DNA of 64,000 bases from Mucilaginibacter pineti (GCF_900101875.1 NZ_FNAI01000005.1:124001-188000); one strand, 5' to 3'; counted from the stretch's first letter, positions 33,028 through 43,576 are shown. Numbers and translations are program-made. The notes: generated by a model from the sequence alone, not told the origin.

Positions 33028-34329
33028 TTATATGGAAATATCTATTTTAACTTTTTTGTTCTTGATCTTTTCGCCTTTTATCAACTGCACCGCTCGCTCA
33101 ATACGATTACGTTTTACAGCGGCATAAGACGAATGGTCAAGCACCTCAATTAGTCCTACATCTTCTTTGGCCAGTTCGCCCTTTTTAAGCAGTAAGCCCA
33201 CTATATCAATCTTATTTACTTTATCTTTTTTACCGGCGGCAATGTATAAGGTAGCCCAGGGCGATATTGGCGGGAGCTTGGGATTTTCGGGCAATTCTTC
33301 AACCTCCGGTATTTCCTTTAGATAAGTCGGTTTTTCATCGGGTGTTAGCATCAGATACGATGTGCCTTTGGCGTGCATCCTGGCCGTACGGCCATTTCGA
33401 TGAACGTAGGGCTCTTCATTATGTGGCAACTGATAATGTACCACGTGCTCAATCTCCGGGATATCCAACCCGCGGGATGCCAGATCAGTAGTGATCAGCA
33501 AACGGTGACTGCCATTTCTGAATTTTAGTAAAGCCCGTTCCCTATCGTCCTGCTCCATACCGCCATGGAAAATATCGTGCGGTAAGCCACGATCATACAG
33601 CAGATCGCTGATACGGTCAACGGCTTCGCGATGGTTACAGAAAACGAGGGTGGCTTTATCGCCTATTTTGCAGATAAGGGCAAACAGCGCATCCAGTTTA
33701 TCGGCGGCTTCGGCTATTACAGCTTTCTGTTTGATATCGGGTTTGCTTACGGCATTGGTAAGGTAATCAAGCTGGGTTGGTCTTACTATACCCGTAAACG
33801 AAGGAATCTCCTGCATTTTAGTGGCCGATGTAAGTATCCTCTTCCTGATAGCCGGCATCTGTTTAATAATAAACGTCATATCTTCCTGAAAGCCAAATTC
33901 CAGGGCTTTATCAAACTCATCCAGTATAAGTGTGGTTATGGTATCCGTAGTAAAACTATGCCTGCGCAAATGATGCGCAATGCGGCCAGGGGTACCTATC
34001 AATACAGCAGGTGGTTGCGACAGGTTGTTCCGCTCTATTTTCACATCATGACCACCGTAACAACAGTTCACCTTAAAACCGCTGCCGATAGTTCTGAAAA
34101 CCTGTTCTATTTGCAAAGCCAACTCGCGCGATGGCACCATGATAAGCGCCTGCACTGTCGAAATCTCCGGATTTAACAGTTCAAGCAGAGGCAGTAAGAA
34201 GCCAAGCGTCTTACCCGAGCCGGTTGGCGAAAGCAGTATTACATCGCTTTTTTTGGCGGCGCTAATAGCAGCCTGCTGCATTTCGTTAAGGGCGGTTATT
34301 TTTAGGTTTTCGAGCGCTTGCTTTATCAT
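33028..34329 (-). CDS. DEAD-box RNA helicase with DbpA-like C-terminus
   Basis: 433 residues: Q-motif region (NLKITALNEMQQAAI), Walker A SPTGSGKT, motif II written DEFD (in TLILDEFDKALEFG) instead of DEAD, SAT in LTSATKM, and motif VI HRNGRTAR. The last about 75 residues (KKDKVNKIDIVGLLLKKGEL, SSYAAVKRNRIERAV) fit the DbpA RNA-binding domain that recognises 23S rRNA hairpin 92. A ribosome-assembly role is inferred. The second catalytic acid of motif II is kept, so activity is likely. Confidence 0.9.
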   Translation of the reverse strand: MIKQALENLKITALNEMQQAAISAAKKSDVILLSPTGSGKTLGFLLPLLELLNPEISTVQALIMVPSRELALQIEQVFRTIGSGFKVNCCYGGHDVKIERNNLSQPPAVLIGTPGRIAHHLRRHSFTTDTITTLILDEFDKALEFGFQEDMTFIIKQMPAIRKRILTSATKMQEIPSFTGIVRPTQLDYLTNAVSKPDIKQKAVIAEAADKLDALFALICKIGDKATLVFCNHREAVDRISDLLYDRGLPHDIFHGGMEQDDRERALLKFRNGSHRLLITTDLASRGLDIPEIEHVVHYQLPHNEEPYVHRNGRTARMHAKGTSYLMLTPDEKPTYLKEIPEVEELPENPKLPPISPWATLYIAAGKKDKVNKIDIVGLLLKKGELAKEDVGLIEVLDHSSYAAVKRNRIERAVQLIKGEKIKNKKVKIDISI

Positions 34330-34415
34330 TGTGGGGCAAAGATAAGGTAAAAAGACTCATCCCGACCCTCTATGTTATTAAGTTACGAAAAAGGGAAATA
34401 TCGATTGATCAGGCT

Positions 34416-34712
34416 TTACTCAATCCTGTTCTCATCCAGCTTGCGGTCTTCGGGATTGGGTTCACGGTAGTTTTTAATAAAAAGGGCTATTTCTTCGGCC
34501 TGAGGATGAGTAAGGTCGCCCATACCGCTGTACTCCCACTCATTCATATTATCGTCAAAAACAATATCGCCCAAACCAACTACACCCTCACTCAGTTGAA
34601 ATACGCCCGTTGAGTACATATTACCGCCAGGAATAGTTTGATTGATGGGCTTAATGGTGATGGCTCGATCACCCTCTGGCGTATATAAGTTATATTCTGC
34701 CGACTTTATCAT
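34416..34712 (-). CDS. Conserved-looking hypothetical acidic protein
   Basis: 98 residues, soluble, acidic (late segment EYSGMGDLTHPQAEEIALFI and a charged tail PNPEDRKLDENRIE). I do not recognise the family. It is followed 86 bases later by the helicase on the same strand. ATG start at 34712; no alternative start of note. Confidence 0.65.
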   Translation of the reverse strand: MIKSAEYNLYTPEGDRAITIKPINQTIPGGNMYSTGVFQLSEGVVGLGDIVFDDNMNEWEYSGMGDLTHPQAEEIALFIKNYREPNPEDRKLDENRIE

Positions 34713-34756
34713 AACGCAATTATTTGCATTATCTACAATTATACAACCATTTTGTT

Positions 34757-35434
34757 TTACCAGCCCATCAACTGCATAACCCGGTTAAACTCGGGCTGCA
34801 AGGTGGCATTAATTGTAATAGCCTCGCCAGTAACGGGATGTGTGAACGACAGGTGCGAGGCGTGCAGCAACATGGTATTCATTTCCCATTTTTCGGTAAA
34901 CAACTTGTTCTGTTTATTACAACCATGTGTACGATCGCCAATAATAGGATGAAAAACATGGGCAAAATGCTTGCGTAGCTGGTGCATGCGCCCGGTAGTT
35001 GGCACAGCCTCTACCAGGGAATATCTTGAAGTTGAATGCCCGCCGAACGGCACATCAAGTTCGGCCCGTTTCAGGGTGGTATAACTGGTAAACGCGTCTT
35101 GCAGGGTACCGTTCTCTTTTCTCAACGGGTAATCGATATCCGCGCTATCCGGTGTATGACCGCGAACAATGGCCAGGTATTTTTTATGCACTTGGTTTTC
35201 CATAAATTGCTGTTGCATAGCAATTTCAACAGGCTTGTTCAAACCAAACAGCAGGATGCCGCCGGTTTTCCTGTCGATACGGTGAACAGGATTTACCTTT
35301 TGGCCTATCTGGTCGCGAAGGATTTGCAATGCAAATTCCGAAGCATCCGCCGCTATAGGCGACCGGTGTACCAACAAACCATGCGGCTTGTTGATAGCTA
35401 TAAGATGCTCATCGCGGTAAAGGATCTCTAACAT
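34757..35434 (-). CDS. truC: tRNA pseudouridine synthase TruC-like (RluA family)
   Basis: 225 residues from ATG 35434; a GTG two codons upstream (35440) is also in frame but MLEILYRDEHLIAINKPHG is the natural start. The catalytic loop is HRIDRKTGGILLFG with the essential aspartate, and GRMHQLRKHFAHVFHPIIGD is the RluA-family C-terminal motif. TruC makes pseudouridine 65 in tRNA. RluA-family assignment is firm, and the TruC subgroup is likely from the short length and lack of an S4 domain. Confidence 0.85.
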   Translation of the reverse strand: MLEILYRDEHLIAINKPHGLLVHRSPIAADASEFALQILRDQIGQKVNPVHRIDRKTGGILLFGLNKPVEIAMQQQFMENQVHKKYLAIVRGHTPDSADIDYPLRKENGTLQDAFTSYTTLKRAELDVPFGGHSTSRYSLVEAVPTTGRMHQLRKHFAHVFHPIIGDRTHGCNKQNKLFTEKWEMNTMLLHASHLSFTHPVTGEAITINATLQPEFNRVMQLMGW

Positions 35435-35477
35435 CGGCACAAATTACAAACCGCGAGGTTATTGCGGATCAAACAAC

Positions 35478-36404
35478 CTATACTGCCTTCCTTTTTTGGT
35501 TCCATTGCTCCTGCTCTTCTTTTGATAAAAATGTCCAGGCCATGATGCGGCTTACCTTTTGGCCTTGCGACATATTGATGGTTTGCACATCCTTTGCACC
35601 AGCCTTTTGCAAGGCATTATATAAACCGCGCAGATTTTCTTTTTTAGATACCAGCGTGGTAAACCAAAGGCATTGTTTAGCAAAGCGCAAGCTTTGAGTA
35701 GCCATCAACTTTAAAAAATTAAGCTCGCCACCCGGGAACCATAGCTCTGTATTTTGGCCACCGAAGTTTAGTACCGGATCTACAACTGTTTTTACACCCA
35801 GGTTATCCCATTTACGGCGCGAACCTTCTGTAGCCTCCTTTACCGAAGCATGAAAAGGCGGGTTACACATGGTGATATCAAACTGCTCACCTGGCTTTAT
35901 AATGCCCGAAAAAATATCTGTCTTGAATTTTTGCAAGCGAAATTCAATGGCATTTTTGAGGTTGCTATTATTGCTTACAATATGCTGGGCCGATTCAATG
36001 GCGGCGGCATCAATATCGGTACCAACAAAACTCCAGCCGTATTCGCGGTTCCCAATAATAGGGTAAATACAATTAGCTCCTACGCCAATATCCAGCACCG
36101 ATACCTTTTTACCCTTTGGCACAATGTTATCATTAACCGATGCCAGGATATCGGCAACGTAATGAATGTAATCTGCCCGGCCCGGAATAGGGGGACACAG
36201 ATAATCGGCCGGAATATCCCAATAGCCAATTTCATAATGAAACTTTAATAAAGCCTTATTCAGCATTTTTACTGCTTCCGGATCGGCAAAGTTTATGGTT
36301 TCATTTTCGTACCTATTTACGGTAACAAATGGGCGCAACTTGGGCATTGCCTTTATAAGCGCCTTAAAATCGTAACCCATGCGGTGCTTGTTACGCGCGT
36401 GCAT
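35478..36404 (-). CDS. rlmF: 23S rRNA (adenine1618-N6)-methyltransferase
   Basis: 308 residues from ATG 36404, the length of E. coli RlmF; a TTG at 36446 could add 14 residues. Landmarks: N-terminal [33 protein letters not shown] motif [16 protein letters not shown] and catalytic CNPPFH. It methylates A1618 of 23S rRNA using SAM. It lies just downstream of the MazG-like gene and upstream of truC on the same strand, so two RNA-modification genes are neighbours. Confidence 0.95.
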   Translation of the reverse strand: MHARNKHRMGYDFKALIKAMPKLRPFVTVNRYENETINFADPEAVKMLNKALLKFHYEIGYWDIPADYLCPPIPGRADYIHYVADILASVNDNIVPKGKKVSVLDIGVGANCIYPIIGNREYGWSFVGTDIDAAAIESAQHIVSNNSNLKNAIEFRLQKFKTDIFSGIIKPGEQFDITMCNPPFHASVKEATEGSRRKWDNLGVKTVVDPVLNFGGQNTELWFPGGELNFLKLMATQSLRFAKQCLWFTTLVSKKENLRGLYNALQKAGAKDVQTINMSQGQKVSRIMAWTFLSKEEQEQWNQKRKAV

Positions 36405-36469
36405 GGTTGCCTTTACTTCGGGTTGGTTTGGGGTTTGTTCTGTCAAAAGACTGTTTGTTAAATACTAAT

Positions 36470-36940
36470 TTATCCTACAATACTACCCAAATCGGCAGGC
36501 GAGTAATTGATAGACTTTAATGTTTTATTATCAGCAGTGCGGTACACCAGGTACAGCCCGTCAATTTCTTTATAGTGCGATTCAACGTTTGCTGTATTAC
36601 GGTAATGTTCAATAGTTTGATTAGCTTCTTCAACAGTTTTGCAAGCCTTGCTCATGTTTGAGCGATGTACCTCATCAAACAATTCCTTAAATTTTTGGCC
36701 CAGGCCAAACTCCAATACTGCGCCCGATAGTACATATTGCAGATCGCAAAGGGCATCGGCAATTTCAATAAGGTTGTTATCATTAACAGCCTGTTGCAGT
36801 TCTTTCAGTTCTTCGCTAAGCAATTCAATACGCAATTGAGCGCGTTCTTTTGAGGGAATTTGTGGCGCAGCTATTATTGGATGTTTAAAAGTGGTATGAA
36901 ATTCTGCAACCTGGTTCAGTGAATTTAAATCTTTAATCAT
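36470..36940 (-). CDS. MazG-like nucleoside triphosphate pyrophosphohydrolase
   Basis: 156 residues, all-alpha NTP-PPase (PF01503-type). The metal-binding pattern is present: E39, E43/E44 and E47 in IELLSEELKELQQ, then E59-x-x-D62 and D66 in EIADALCDLQYVL. Such enzymes remove pyrophosphate from non-canonical or surplus NTPs. It resembles the phage/bacterial short MazG group rather than HisE. Its C-terminal 50 residues look family-specific. Confidence 0.85.
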   Translation of the reverse strand: MIKDLNSLNQVAEFHTTFKHPIIAAPQIPSKERAQLRIELLSEELKELQQAVNDNNLIEIADALCDLQYVLSGAVLEFGLGQKFKELFDEVHRSNMSKACKTVEEANQTIEHYRNTANVESHYKEIDGLYLVYRTADNKTLKSINYSPADLGSIVG

Positions 36941-37263
36941 GGTAATTTAAAGGCTGTATAATTAAGCGCTGCAAAGTTACCAATTAACCCAAATGCTTTA
37001 ACCATTAAATTCACCTAAACTTAATTAATTGATGATATTAACACAACAATTATAAAACTGGCTATCTATTATTTTGTATCGTTAAAAGATAAATTTCTGG
37101 TAAGCCACTAAAGATGAATAAAATGCCTTGATAAAAAACTTTATAATCACTTAACATTGGCGTATATTGTTAACATAAACATAATATTAATATCACCTTA
37201 AAGTAACCTACCTTTGTAGCGAAATATCCATTTCAATAATTATCGAATCTCTCAACCGTTTAC
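36941..37263. other. Divergent intergenic region ahead of the histone-like gene
   Basis: 323 AT-rich bases without a supportable gene. The only recognisable signal is the -7 box at 37209-37216. Confidence 0.6.
37209..37216 (+). promoter_or_regulatory. Putative -7 box of the histone-like gene
   Basis: TACCTTTG matches TAnnTTTG exactly, 47 bases before the ATG at 37264. The -33 element is not recognisable. Confidence 0.4.
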
Positions 37264-37614
37264 ATGAAAAATAATAAAACCAAATCCGCTGCTAAAGAAG
37301 CCCGTAAGGCACTTAAAAAACAACTTAACGATAAGCTTACCACGCAATTAAAAACCATTGTAAGCGAATTTACAGCCGATGCCAAAAAGGTTAATAAGGC
37401 TGTAGAAAAAGCCGCTAAAAATTTGGCAAAAATACTGGCCGCCAAAATAAGCGACAATAAAGAAGCTATTGCAAAGCCTGCAAAAGAGAAAAAACAGGTG
37501 GCCCCCGTTGCAGATAAAGCACCTGCAAAACCCGCTTCTGAGAAAAAGCCGGCCGCTGCTACAACCGCAAAGAAACCTGCAGTTGCGAAAGAAGCAATCG
37601 TGGTTGAAAAATAA
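37264..37614 (+). CDS. Lys/Ala-rich histone H1-like protein
   Basis: 116 residues. The first 65 form a probable coiled or helical domain rich in Lys (KEARKALKKQLNDKLTTQLK, KVNKAVEKAAKNLAKILAAK). The C-terminal half is an unstructured Lys/Ala/Pro tail with repeats of PAKPASEKKPAAA type, like eukaryotic H1 tails and bacterial Hc1/AlgP-like proteins. Likely nucleoid-associated DNA binding (inference). It stands alone and is followed by two hairpins. Confidence 0.7.
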   Translation: MKNNKTKSAAKEARKALKKQLNDKLTTQLKTIVSEFTADAKKVNKAVEKAAKNLAKILAAKISDNKEAIAKPAKEKKQVAPVADKAPAKPASEKKPAAATTAKKPAVAKEAIVVEK

Positions 37615-37637
37615 CCACAGTTTTTGAAACTGGTTAA

Positions 37638-37702
37638 AATGTAAATTGTCTTTTCTCATAAACGGACAATTTACATTGCTAAACTCTGCCACAGTGTTTA
37701 GC
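37638..37702 (+). terminator. Two consecutive hairpins after the histone-like gene
   Basis: AATGTAAATTGTC (37638-37650) pairs perfectly with GACAATTTACATT (37665-37677); directly after it GCTAAAC (37678-37684) pairs with GTTTAGC (37696-37702). No long T run follows, so termination may be Rho-dependent or the hairpins may stabilise the mRNA. Confidence 0.55.
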
Positions 37703-37816
37703 AGGCACATAGCGTTTGTGACGCCAGCGTATTAAATAATAAGCAAAAACCCATAAACATCAAGGTTGTAAGCGAATATCCTTAGCTTCGCGGTTTTTAT
37801 ATCCTGCTATTTTTAT

Positions 37817-39256
37817 ATGGTTAATTTCGAAGCTTTATACATAAATCTGCGCAAGCATCTGCATTATGTTTATTTGCTATATGCCATCCCAATGGTTTAT
37901 ATGGCTGCAACCATAACGCCACCATACCAAAACCCCGATGAACCTAACCACTTTTTAAGAGCGGAACAGATAACCAGGGGTATTATGACGCCTGGTTTTA
38001 AATATGATACTGCTAAATTATCCAGGGCCGACTCCTTAGCACGAAATCCATTATTTTCATATCCCGACAGGGGAGGATTTTCTGCCGACAAAGGCATTTT
38101 TGAAGCCGAAACCGCATTTACAAAAGCTCAACAAAGTACGGATGCTAAGATTGATCTGGAAAAAGTAAAGGAATGCCAAACAGTTAAATGGGGAACAGGA
38201 ATCACCTACTTAAACTTTGGCAATACGGCTATTTATCCGCCTTTGGTATATATGATGCCTGCACTGGGTGTGGCAGTTGGTAAACTACTTAATTTAAGTA
38301 TCCTAAATACATTGTATGTATCAAGGGTACTCAATGGCGCACTCTCCATAGCTATGTGCTTTTTTGCGCTTACCCTCGCTAAACGCAGTAAAGTATTATT
38401 GTTTATAGTGCTGCTTTTCCCTATGACGGTTGCACTTTTTGCATCAATAAGTCAGGATCCTTTTCTGATCAGCTGCGCTTTTCTGCTTACAGCCATTATT
38501 GATAACGTAGAATTTGACGCAAATAAAAGTTATAGCAAATGGCAGACTTATGCTATCATCATACTAATAAGTATCATTGGCATAGCGAAACCGCCTTATA
38601 TACTTTTAGGTTTTGTACTGCTGTTTTTAAAATTAAGCCCTAAAATAAAAATAATAAGCATAGTGGTACCTATTGTGGTGCTGGCATCATGGCTTGTAAT
38701 TAATCATGCGGCATTTACCGTAAAGTTTGCGCCGCCCGAACTTGGCTTTAACCCCAAACTTCAGGTAGCCTATATACTTCAGCATCCGTTTAAATTTATT
38801 GGTTTATTCTTTAACTGGAGCTTGCGTGGAGTAAATCTTTATTCGCGCATGTTTGTAGGCGTGCTGGGCTGGCTTGATATGCAGTTCTCCAATTTTTATT
38901 ACGTTGTTGCTTACGTAACACTTTTTTTCGGGTTGATAGTTAGCTCCGGGCTAAAGGGGTACGACAATTTAAAGGTAAGAATTGCACTCTTCATTGCATT
39001 TGTTATGACGTTCGCGGCCGTTTTTACAGCCCAATATGTTACCTGGACAAAACTCGGAGCCACTTCCTTTGACGGAATGCAAGGCCGGTACCTTACCCCC
39101 GCATATCCATTTCTGGCGCTGGCATTAAGTAGTTCGGTAATATTTAAAAAAATGCAACGGTTAAAAAGTATTCTTTTTATAGTGATATTAACCTTCCCCA
39201 TATTCACTGCCCTTAATATGGTAGATGGGTATATAAAACGCTATTATTTAAGATAA
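37817..39256 (+). CDS. DUF2142 polytopic membrane protein
   Basis: 479 residues with about ten to eleven membrane segments. The first periplasmic loop contains PPYQNPDEPNHFLRAEQITRG, the signature of DUF2142, which resembles the acidic loop of GT-C glycosyltransferases. DUF2142 genes often lie in cell-surface polysaccharide loci, but no such genes are adjacent. A role in glycan transfer or export is possible. It appears to be monocistronic. Confidence 0.8.
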   Translation: MVNFEALYINLRKHLHYVYLLYAIPMVYMAATITPPYQNPDEPNHFLRAEQITRGIMTPGFKYDTAKLSRADSLARNPLFSYPDRGGFSADKGIFEAETAFTKAQQSTDAKIDLEKVKECQTVKWGTGITYLNFGNTAIYPPLVYMMPALGVAVGKLLNLSILNTLYVSRVLNGALSIAMCFFALTLAKRSKVLLFIVLLFPMTVALFASISQDPFLISCAFLLTAIIDNVEFDANKSYSKWQTYAIIILISIIGIAKPPYILLGFVLLFLKLSPKIKIISIVVPIVVLASWLVINHAAFTVKFAPPELGFNPKLQVAYILQHPFKFIGLFFNWSLRGVNLYSRMFVGVLGWLDMQFSNFYYVVAYVTLFFGLIVSSGLKGYDNLKVRIALFIAFVMTFAAVFTAQYVTWTKLGATSFDGMQGRYLTPAYPFLALALSSSVIFKKMQRLKSILFIVILTFPIFTALNMVDGYIKRYYLR

Positions 39257-39265
39257 GTAATAAGA

Positions 39266-40039
39266 CTATTTACCTGCTGCCCAAAATATGGCGTTACTAA
39301 AAATCCGCGCCCATGCATTATTATTAAACAGGTTTGGCGAGTGCCCCATGAAAATATAAATATTACGGGCTTTAACGTGCTCATTGGTCCATATCACCGG
39401 GTGATCGCCCATTTTGATATTACCTTGTGGGTTGTAGGTTGATTCATCAACACTGGCAATCACGCGCACATTGGCCCGGGGGCTTTTATCATACGTATAC
39501 CACTCCTCTTGCTGAATAGTAAATGACGCCGGCACGCCCTTCATCACCGGGTGCTGCTTATCCTCTATGTTAACCTGTCCTTTTGCAAACGAGGCTATGT
39601 AATCTTTATAAGTAATACCACCCATAAAACCTGAGAACCATTGCCATTCATGAAAGCCATCAAATTCGCCCAATAGCGTGGCATGATGAAAACCTATCCA
39701 TCCGCCCCGGCCTTCGTCAATATACTTTTCAAATGCTTTCATGGCTCTGCTTGTCCAGCCATAGGGCACATAATCGAGCTGTAAAAACAGCTGGTAATGG
39801 CTTAAAAAAGAACTATCTATTTTATCAGTGTTTTGGATATAGTCAATAGTAAAACCTTTTTTAAGCGCAAGCTTATCCAGCCATATTTTTGCCCGTTTAG
39901 AAAATTCAATGTGGTGCCCGCCGTTTTCATAAAGTGCAAGCATTTTAAAATGCCGGGACTGGGCTTTAAGATTAAAGCAGGTTAAAAATATCATGCAAAT
40001 AAGCAGCAGTATTTTTCTGCTACAGGTTATATGCCTCAT
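39266..40039 (-). CDS. Exported ThuA-domain protein
   Basis: 257 residues: signal peptide (ending NLKAQ), then a ThuA/glutamine-amidotransferase-like fold: LALYENGGHHIEFSKRA, FLQLDYVPYGWTSRAMKAFEKYI, GGWIGFHHATLLG, and a C-terminal RNIYIFMGHSPNLFNNNAWARIF. ThuA domains are tied to trehalose or other sugar-derivative metabolism in Bacteroidota, often secreted. The actual reaction is unknown. Confidence 0.85.
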   Translation of the reverse strand: MRHITCSRKILLLICMIFLTCFNLKAQSRHFKMLALYENGGHHIEFSKRAKIWLDKLALKKGFTIDYIQNTDKIDSSFLSHYQLFLQLDYVPYGWTSRAMKAFEKYIDEGRGGWIGFHHATLLGEFDGFHEWQWFSGFMGGITYKDYIASFAKGQVNIEDKQHPVMKGVPASFTIQQEEWYTYDKSPRANVRVIASVDESTYNPQGNIKMGDHPVIWTNEHVKARNIYIFMGHSPNLFNNNAWARIFSNAIFWAAGK

Positions 40040-40092
40040 AATTAGTAAATAATGAGCCTAATATACAAAGGAAAGAAGAAGTTTTTTAACAC

Positions 40093-40734
40093 TTAGTGTT
40101 TTGCCACCGTAGCAGATGTGGCCTGTATGAGTTTTTCTTTTGATTGATCTATCAATACGGCTATATCGTTACGATTAGGGTTATCGTTCAATACTTTCTC
40201 CAGATCAACAACCGATGCTTTCAGCGCATTTACACCACGAACTTTATCATAGAAATGGGTGTTCGATTGTAGTTTGAACATGCCATATTCGCGGTATGCT
40301 ATACCCCTGTTTTGGTAGTATTTGCTATCGTTGGGGTCACTGTTTATTGATATAGCTTTTGTAAAATCAACAATAGCCCCCAATAGGTAAAGCTCCTTAT
40401 CAGCAGGTGTAGCCTGGTTATCTTTGCCCAAATAGCTTTTAGCGCGTGCGCGATAATAGTATGCCATAGCATCCGCAGGTTTTATGGCAATTACTTTTGT
40501 GTAAGCGGTTATTGATTTTTTGTAGTTATCGCTATGGTAATAAGAATACCCCAGCATCCACAAGGCATTGGCATTGGTAGAATCGGTTATGCAGGCTTTC
40601 TCCAGATGTGCTACTGCTGATCTGAAATCGCCATCCATAACGGCCTGTTGCCCAAGTTTAAAATAGGCATTTTGGGCCAGCACCGGTTCTACGGCCGACA
40701 TAATCAATAAGGATATGATGATCGAAAACCTCAT
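40093..40734 (-). CDS. Exported TPR protein
   Basis: 213 residues from ATG 40734, which begins a signal peptide (MRFSIIISLLIMSAVEPVLAQ); a TTG seven codons upstream is in frame but less likely. About four TPR units follow (AVMDGDFRSAVAHLEKACI, NALWMLGYSYYHSDNYKKSI, AMAYYYRARAKSYLG). Probably a periplasmic scaffold; gene partner unknown. It follows the ThuA gene's upstream region on the same strand at 53 bases, so they may share a transcript. Confidence 0.75.
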   Translation of the reverse strand: MRFSIIISLLIMSAVEPVLAQNAYFKLGQQAVMDGDFRSAVAHLEKACITDSTNANALWMLGYSYYHSDNYKKSITAYTKVIAIKPADAMAYYYRARAKSYLGKDNQATPADKELYLLGAIVDFTKAISINSDPNDSKYYQNRGIAYREYGMFKLQSNTHFYDKVRGVNALKASVVDLEKVLNDNPNRNDIAVLIDQSKEKLIQATSATVAKH

Positions 40735-41101
40735 GCAGGGATTAATGATGAACAAAATAGTACTACAATAACTAACATTGTATCAAAATATTATGCCATT
40801 TTAATCTTTTATTAAAAAATATTTAACCAGCACCTATATCTACAAAGCGATACTATGACTTTTTTTCATCTTTATCAACAAATTTTATTTATTTCACAAA
40901 CAAGCCGTAAATTTGTAATTACCAAGCAATCAAATCATTATGCCATCAAATTGCTTGTTATCAATTATTAGTATAACTTGGCATAGCTCTTGAAACATAC
41001 TACGGCACGAGTAATAACAACCATTTTACCCGTATTTAAGCAGCTTTACTATAAAACAGGCTGACAACTTGACGTTTTTTTCTACACATAATATATAGTT
41101 A
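40735..41101. other. Divergent intergenic region upstream of lon
   Basis: About 367 bases without a gene. It holds a TAAATTTG -7 box (40908-40915, plus strand) and an inverted repeat CAAGCAAT/ATTGCTTG (40923-40930 and 40950-40957) just after it, which together could be the lon promoter and a regulatory hairpin in a leader of about 180 bases. No CIRCE-type HrcA site was recognised. Confidence 0.4.
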
Positions 41102-43576
41102 ATGAGTTTCGATCCATTTGATTTCAAGAACGCTCTACCGGTTATAAACGAGGATTCGGAGTTCTTCCCCTTAATGTCTACTGAAGATGAGGAGGAAATG
41201 AACAACGAACAACTGCCCGAAATACTGTCGATATTGCCGTTGCGTAATACCGTTTTGTTTCCGGGAGTGGTTATTCCAATAACTGTTGGCAGGGATAAAT
41301 CAATAAAACTGATCCGCGATGCCAATAAAGGCGCCCGTATGATTGGGGTAGTTTCGCAACAGGATGTGGGGATTGAAGACCCTAATTTTTCGCAGTTGAA
41401 CAAAGTGGGCACCATTGCACTCATCATAAAAATGCTGCAAATGCCCGATGGTAACACTACCGTTATCATCCAGGGTAAAAAACGTTTTGTTTTAAAGGAT
41501 GAGGTACAAAGCGAACCCTACATAAAGGCCACTGTTGAACCTTTTAAGGAAACCAAGACAAAAGAAGACAAGGAATTTAAGGCGATGGTATCGTCTATAA
41601 AGGATATGGCCATGAACATCATCCAGCTATCGCCCAATATACCCAGCGAAGCCGGTATAGCTATCCGCAACATTGAGAGTACTTCATTTTTGATCAACTT
41701 TATATCGTCAAATATGAATGCCGATATGACGGCCAAACAACGCCTGCTGGAAGTTACCAACCTGCGCGAGCGTGCCAATCTTGTATTGGAACATTTAACG
41801 CTTGACCTGCAGATGCTGGAGCTTAAAAACCAGATCCAAAGCAAAGTACGTGTTGACCTTGATAAACAGCAACGCGATTACTTTTTAAATCAGCAGCTTA
41901 AAACTATACAGGAAGAATTAGGCGGTAACTCGCCCGACCTGGAGATAGACAGCCTGCGTCAGCGCGCCGTTAAAAAGAAATGGGCAAAAGAGGTAAAAGA
42001 CCATTTTGCCAAAGAGCTGGAAAAACTTGCCCGTACCAATCCTGCTGCGGCAGATTACTCGGTACAGATAAATTATTTAGAGCTCCTGCTCGATTTGCCA
42101 TGGAACGAATTCACAAAAGATAATTTCGATCTTAAACGGGCCCAAAAGGTGTTGGATAAGGATCATTTTGGTTTAGATAAGGTAAAACAACGCATTATTG
42201 AATACCTGGCTGTGCTTAAATTAAAGCACGATATGAAAGCCCCTATCCTTTGCTTGGTAGGCCCTCCGGGAGTTGGTAAAACATCATTGGGTAAATCTAT
42301 TGCCAAGGCTTTAGGTCGTAAGTATGTACGTATGGCCTTGGGCGGGATTCGTGATGAGGCGGAGATCCGTGGGCACCGTAAAACTTATATTGGTGCAATG
42401 CCTGGTCGTATTATACAATCAGTTAAAAAAGCCGGCGCTGCCAACCCTGTTTTCATTTTAGATGAGATAGATAAAGTAGGTAATGATTTCCGTGGCGATC
42501 CATCTTCGGCATTGTTAGAGGTGCTTGACCCGGAACAGAACAGCACTTTTTATGACCACTATGTGGAGATGGATTTTGACCTGAGCAACGTAATGTTCAT
42601 AGCCACCGCCAATTCATTAAGCAGCATACAGCCTGCCTTATTAGACAGGATGGAGATCATTGAGGTGAACGGTTATACTATTGAAGAAAAGGTAGAGATA
42701 GCCAAACAACACCTGGTACCCAAACAACGCGAGGCACATGGTTTAAAACTGAAAGATGTAACCCTTAAACCGGATGTTATAGAAAAGGTAATTGTTGATT
42801 ACACCCGTGAATCCGGCGTTCGTGCTTTGGAGAAAAAGATAGGATCGGTAGTGCGCGGCGTTGCCAAAAGCATTGCACTGGAAGAACCTTACAGCCCCAT
42901 AGTAAACAAAAAAGATGTGGAGCGCATTTTAGGTGCGCCTATATACGATAAAGATTTATACGAAGGAAATGATGTTGCCGGTGTGGTTACAGGCTTGGCC
43001 TGGACGTCTGTTGGCGGCGATATCCTGTTCATAGAGGCCAGTTTAAGCCCCGGCAAAGGGCGCTTAACACTTACCGGCAGTCTGGGTGATGTGATGAAGG
43101 AATCGGTAACTATTGCGCTTGCTTATTTAAGGGCACATGCGGGTTATTTTAATATAAACCAAAAATTGTTTGATCTGTGGGATGTACATGTGCACGTACC
43201 GGCTGGGGCAACCCCTAAGGATGGACCATCGGCAGGTATTACCATGCTTACTGCCTTGGTTTCGGCATTTACACAACGTAAGGTAAAACCTAACCTGGCC
43301 ATGACTGGCGAGATCACGTTGCGTGGCCGCGTTTTAGCCGTTGGCGGGATAAAAGAAAAGATCCTGGCCGCAAAACGTGCCAACATCCAGGAGATCATCC
43401 TGTGTAAATCCAACCAGAAAGATATCCTTGAAATTAAAGAGGATTATATAAAGGATCTCAACTTCCACTACATCACCGATATGCGCGAGGTAATTTCCCT
43501 GGCGCTGCTGGACGAAAAAGTAAGCGACCCTCTGGACCTTACCGTTAAAGAGGAAGAGAAAAAAGAATTGAACTAA
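41102..43576 (+). CDS. lon: ATP-dependent Lon protease
   Basis: 824 residues (E. coli Lon 784). N-terminal substrate domain (about 40-240, [19 protein letters not shown]), a coiled helical region to about 340, AAA+ module with Walker A GPPGVGKT (387-394) and Walker B VFILDEID (450-457), and protease domain with catalytic Ser710 in KDGPSAGI and Lys753 in [13 protein letters not shown]. Degrades misfolded and regulatory proteins in the cytoplasm. It has an acidic extension of about 35 residues at the N-terminus, common in Bacteroidota. A strong terminator follows. Confidence 0.98.
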   Translation: MSFDPFDFKNALPVINEDSEFFPLMSTEDEEEMNNEQLPEILSILPLRNTVLFPGVVIPITVGRDKSIKLIRDANKGARMIGVVSQQDVGIEDPNFSQLNKVGTIALIIKMLQMPDGNTTVIIQGKKRFVLKDEVQSEPYIKATVEPFKETKTKEDKEFKAMVSSIKDMAMNIIQLSPNIPSEAGIAIRNIESTSFLINFISSNMNADMTAKQRLLEVTNLRERANLVLEHLTLDLQMLELKNQIQSKVRVDLDKQQRDYFLNQQLKTIQEELGGNSPDLEIDSLRQRAVKKKWAKEVKDHFAKELEKLARTNPAAADYSVQINYLELLLDLPWNEFTKDNFDLKRAQKVLDKDHFGLDKVKQRIIEYLAVLKLKHDMKAPILCLVGPPGVGKTSLGKSIAKALGRKYVRMALGGIRDEAEIRGHRKTYIGAMPGRIIQSVKKAGAANPVFILDEIDKVGNDFRGDPSSALLEVLDPEQNSTFYDHYVEMDFDLSNVMFIATANSLSSIQPALLDRMEIIEVNGYTIEEKVEIAKQHLVPKQREAHGLKLKDVTLKPDVIEKVIVDYTRESGVRALEKKIGSVVRGVAKSIALEEPYSPIVNKKDVERILGAPIYDKDLYEGNDVAGVVTGLAWTSVGGDILFIEASLSPGKGRLTLTGSLGDVMKESVTIALAYLRAHAGYFNINQKLFDLWDVHVHVPAGATPKDGPSAGITMLTALVSAFTQRKVKPNLAMTGEITLRGRVLAVGGIKEKILAAKRANIQEIILCKSNQKDILEIKEDYIKDLNFHYITDMREVISLALLDEKVSDPLDLTVKEEEKKELN

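Noticed and set aside
41071..41099. Sigma-70-like TTGACG...TATATAG promoter before lon
   Set aside because: Bacteroidota housekeeping promoters use TTTG/TAnnTTTG; the match to the E. coli pattern in AT-rich sequence is probably chance.
41026..41469. 147-codon minus-strand frame across the lon start
   Set aside because: It is antisense to the lon N-terminal domain, with a low-complexity Ser-rich product.
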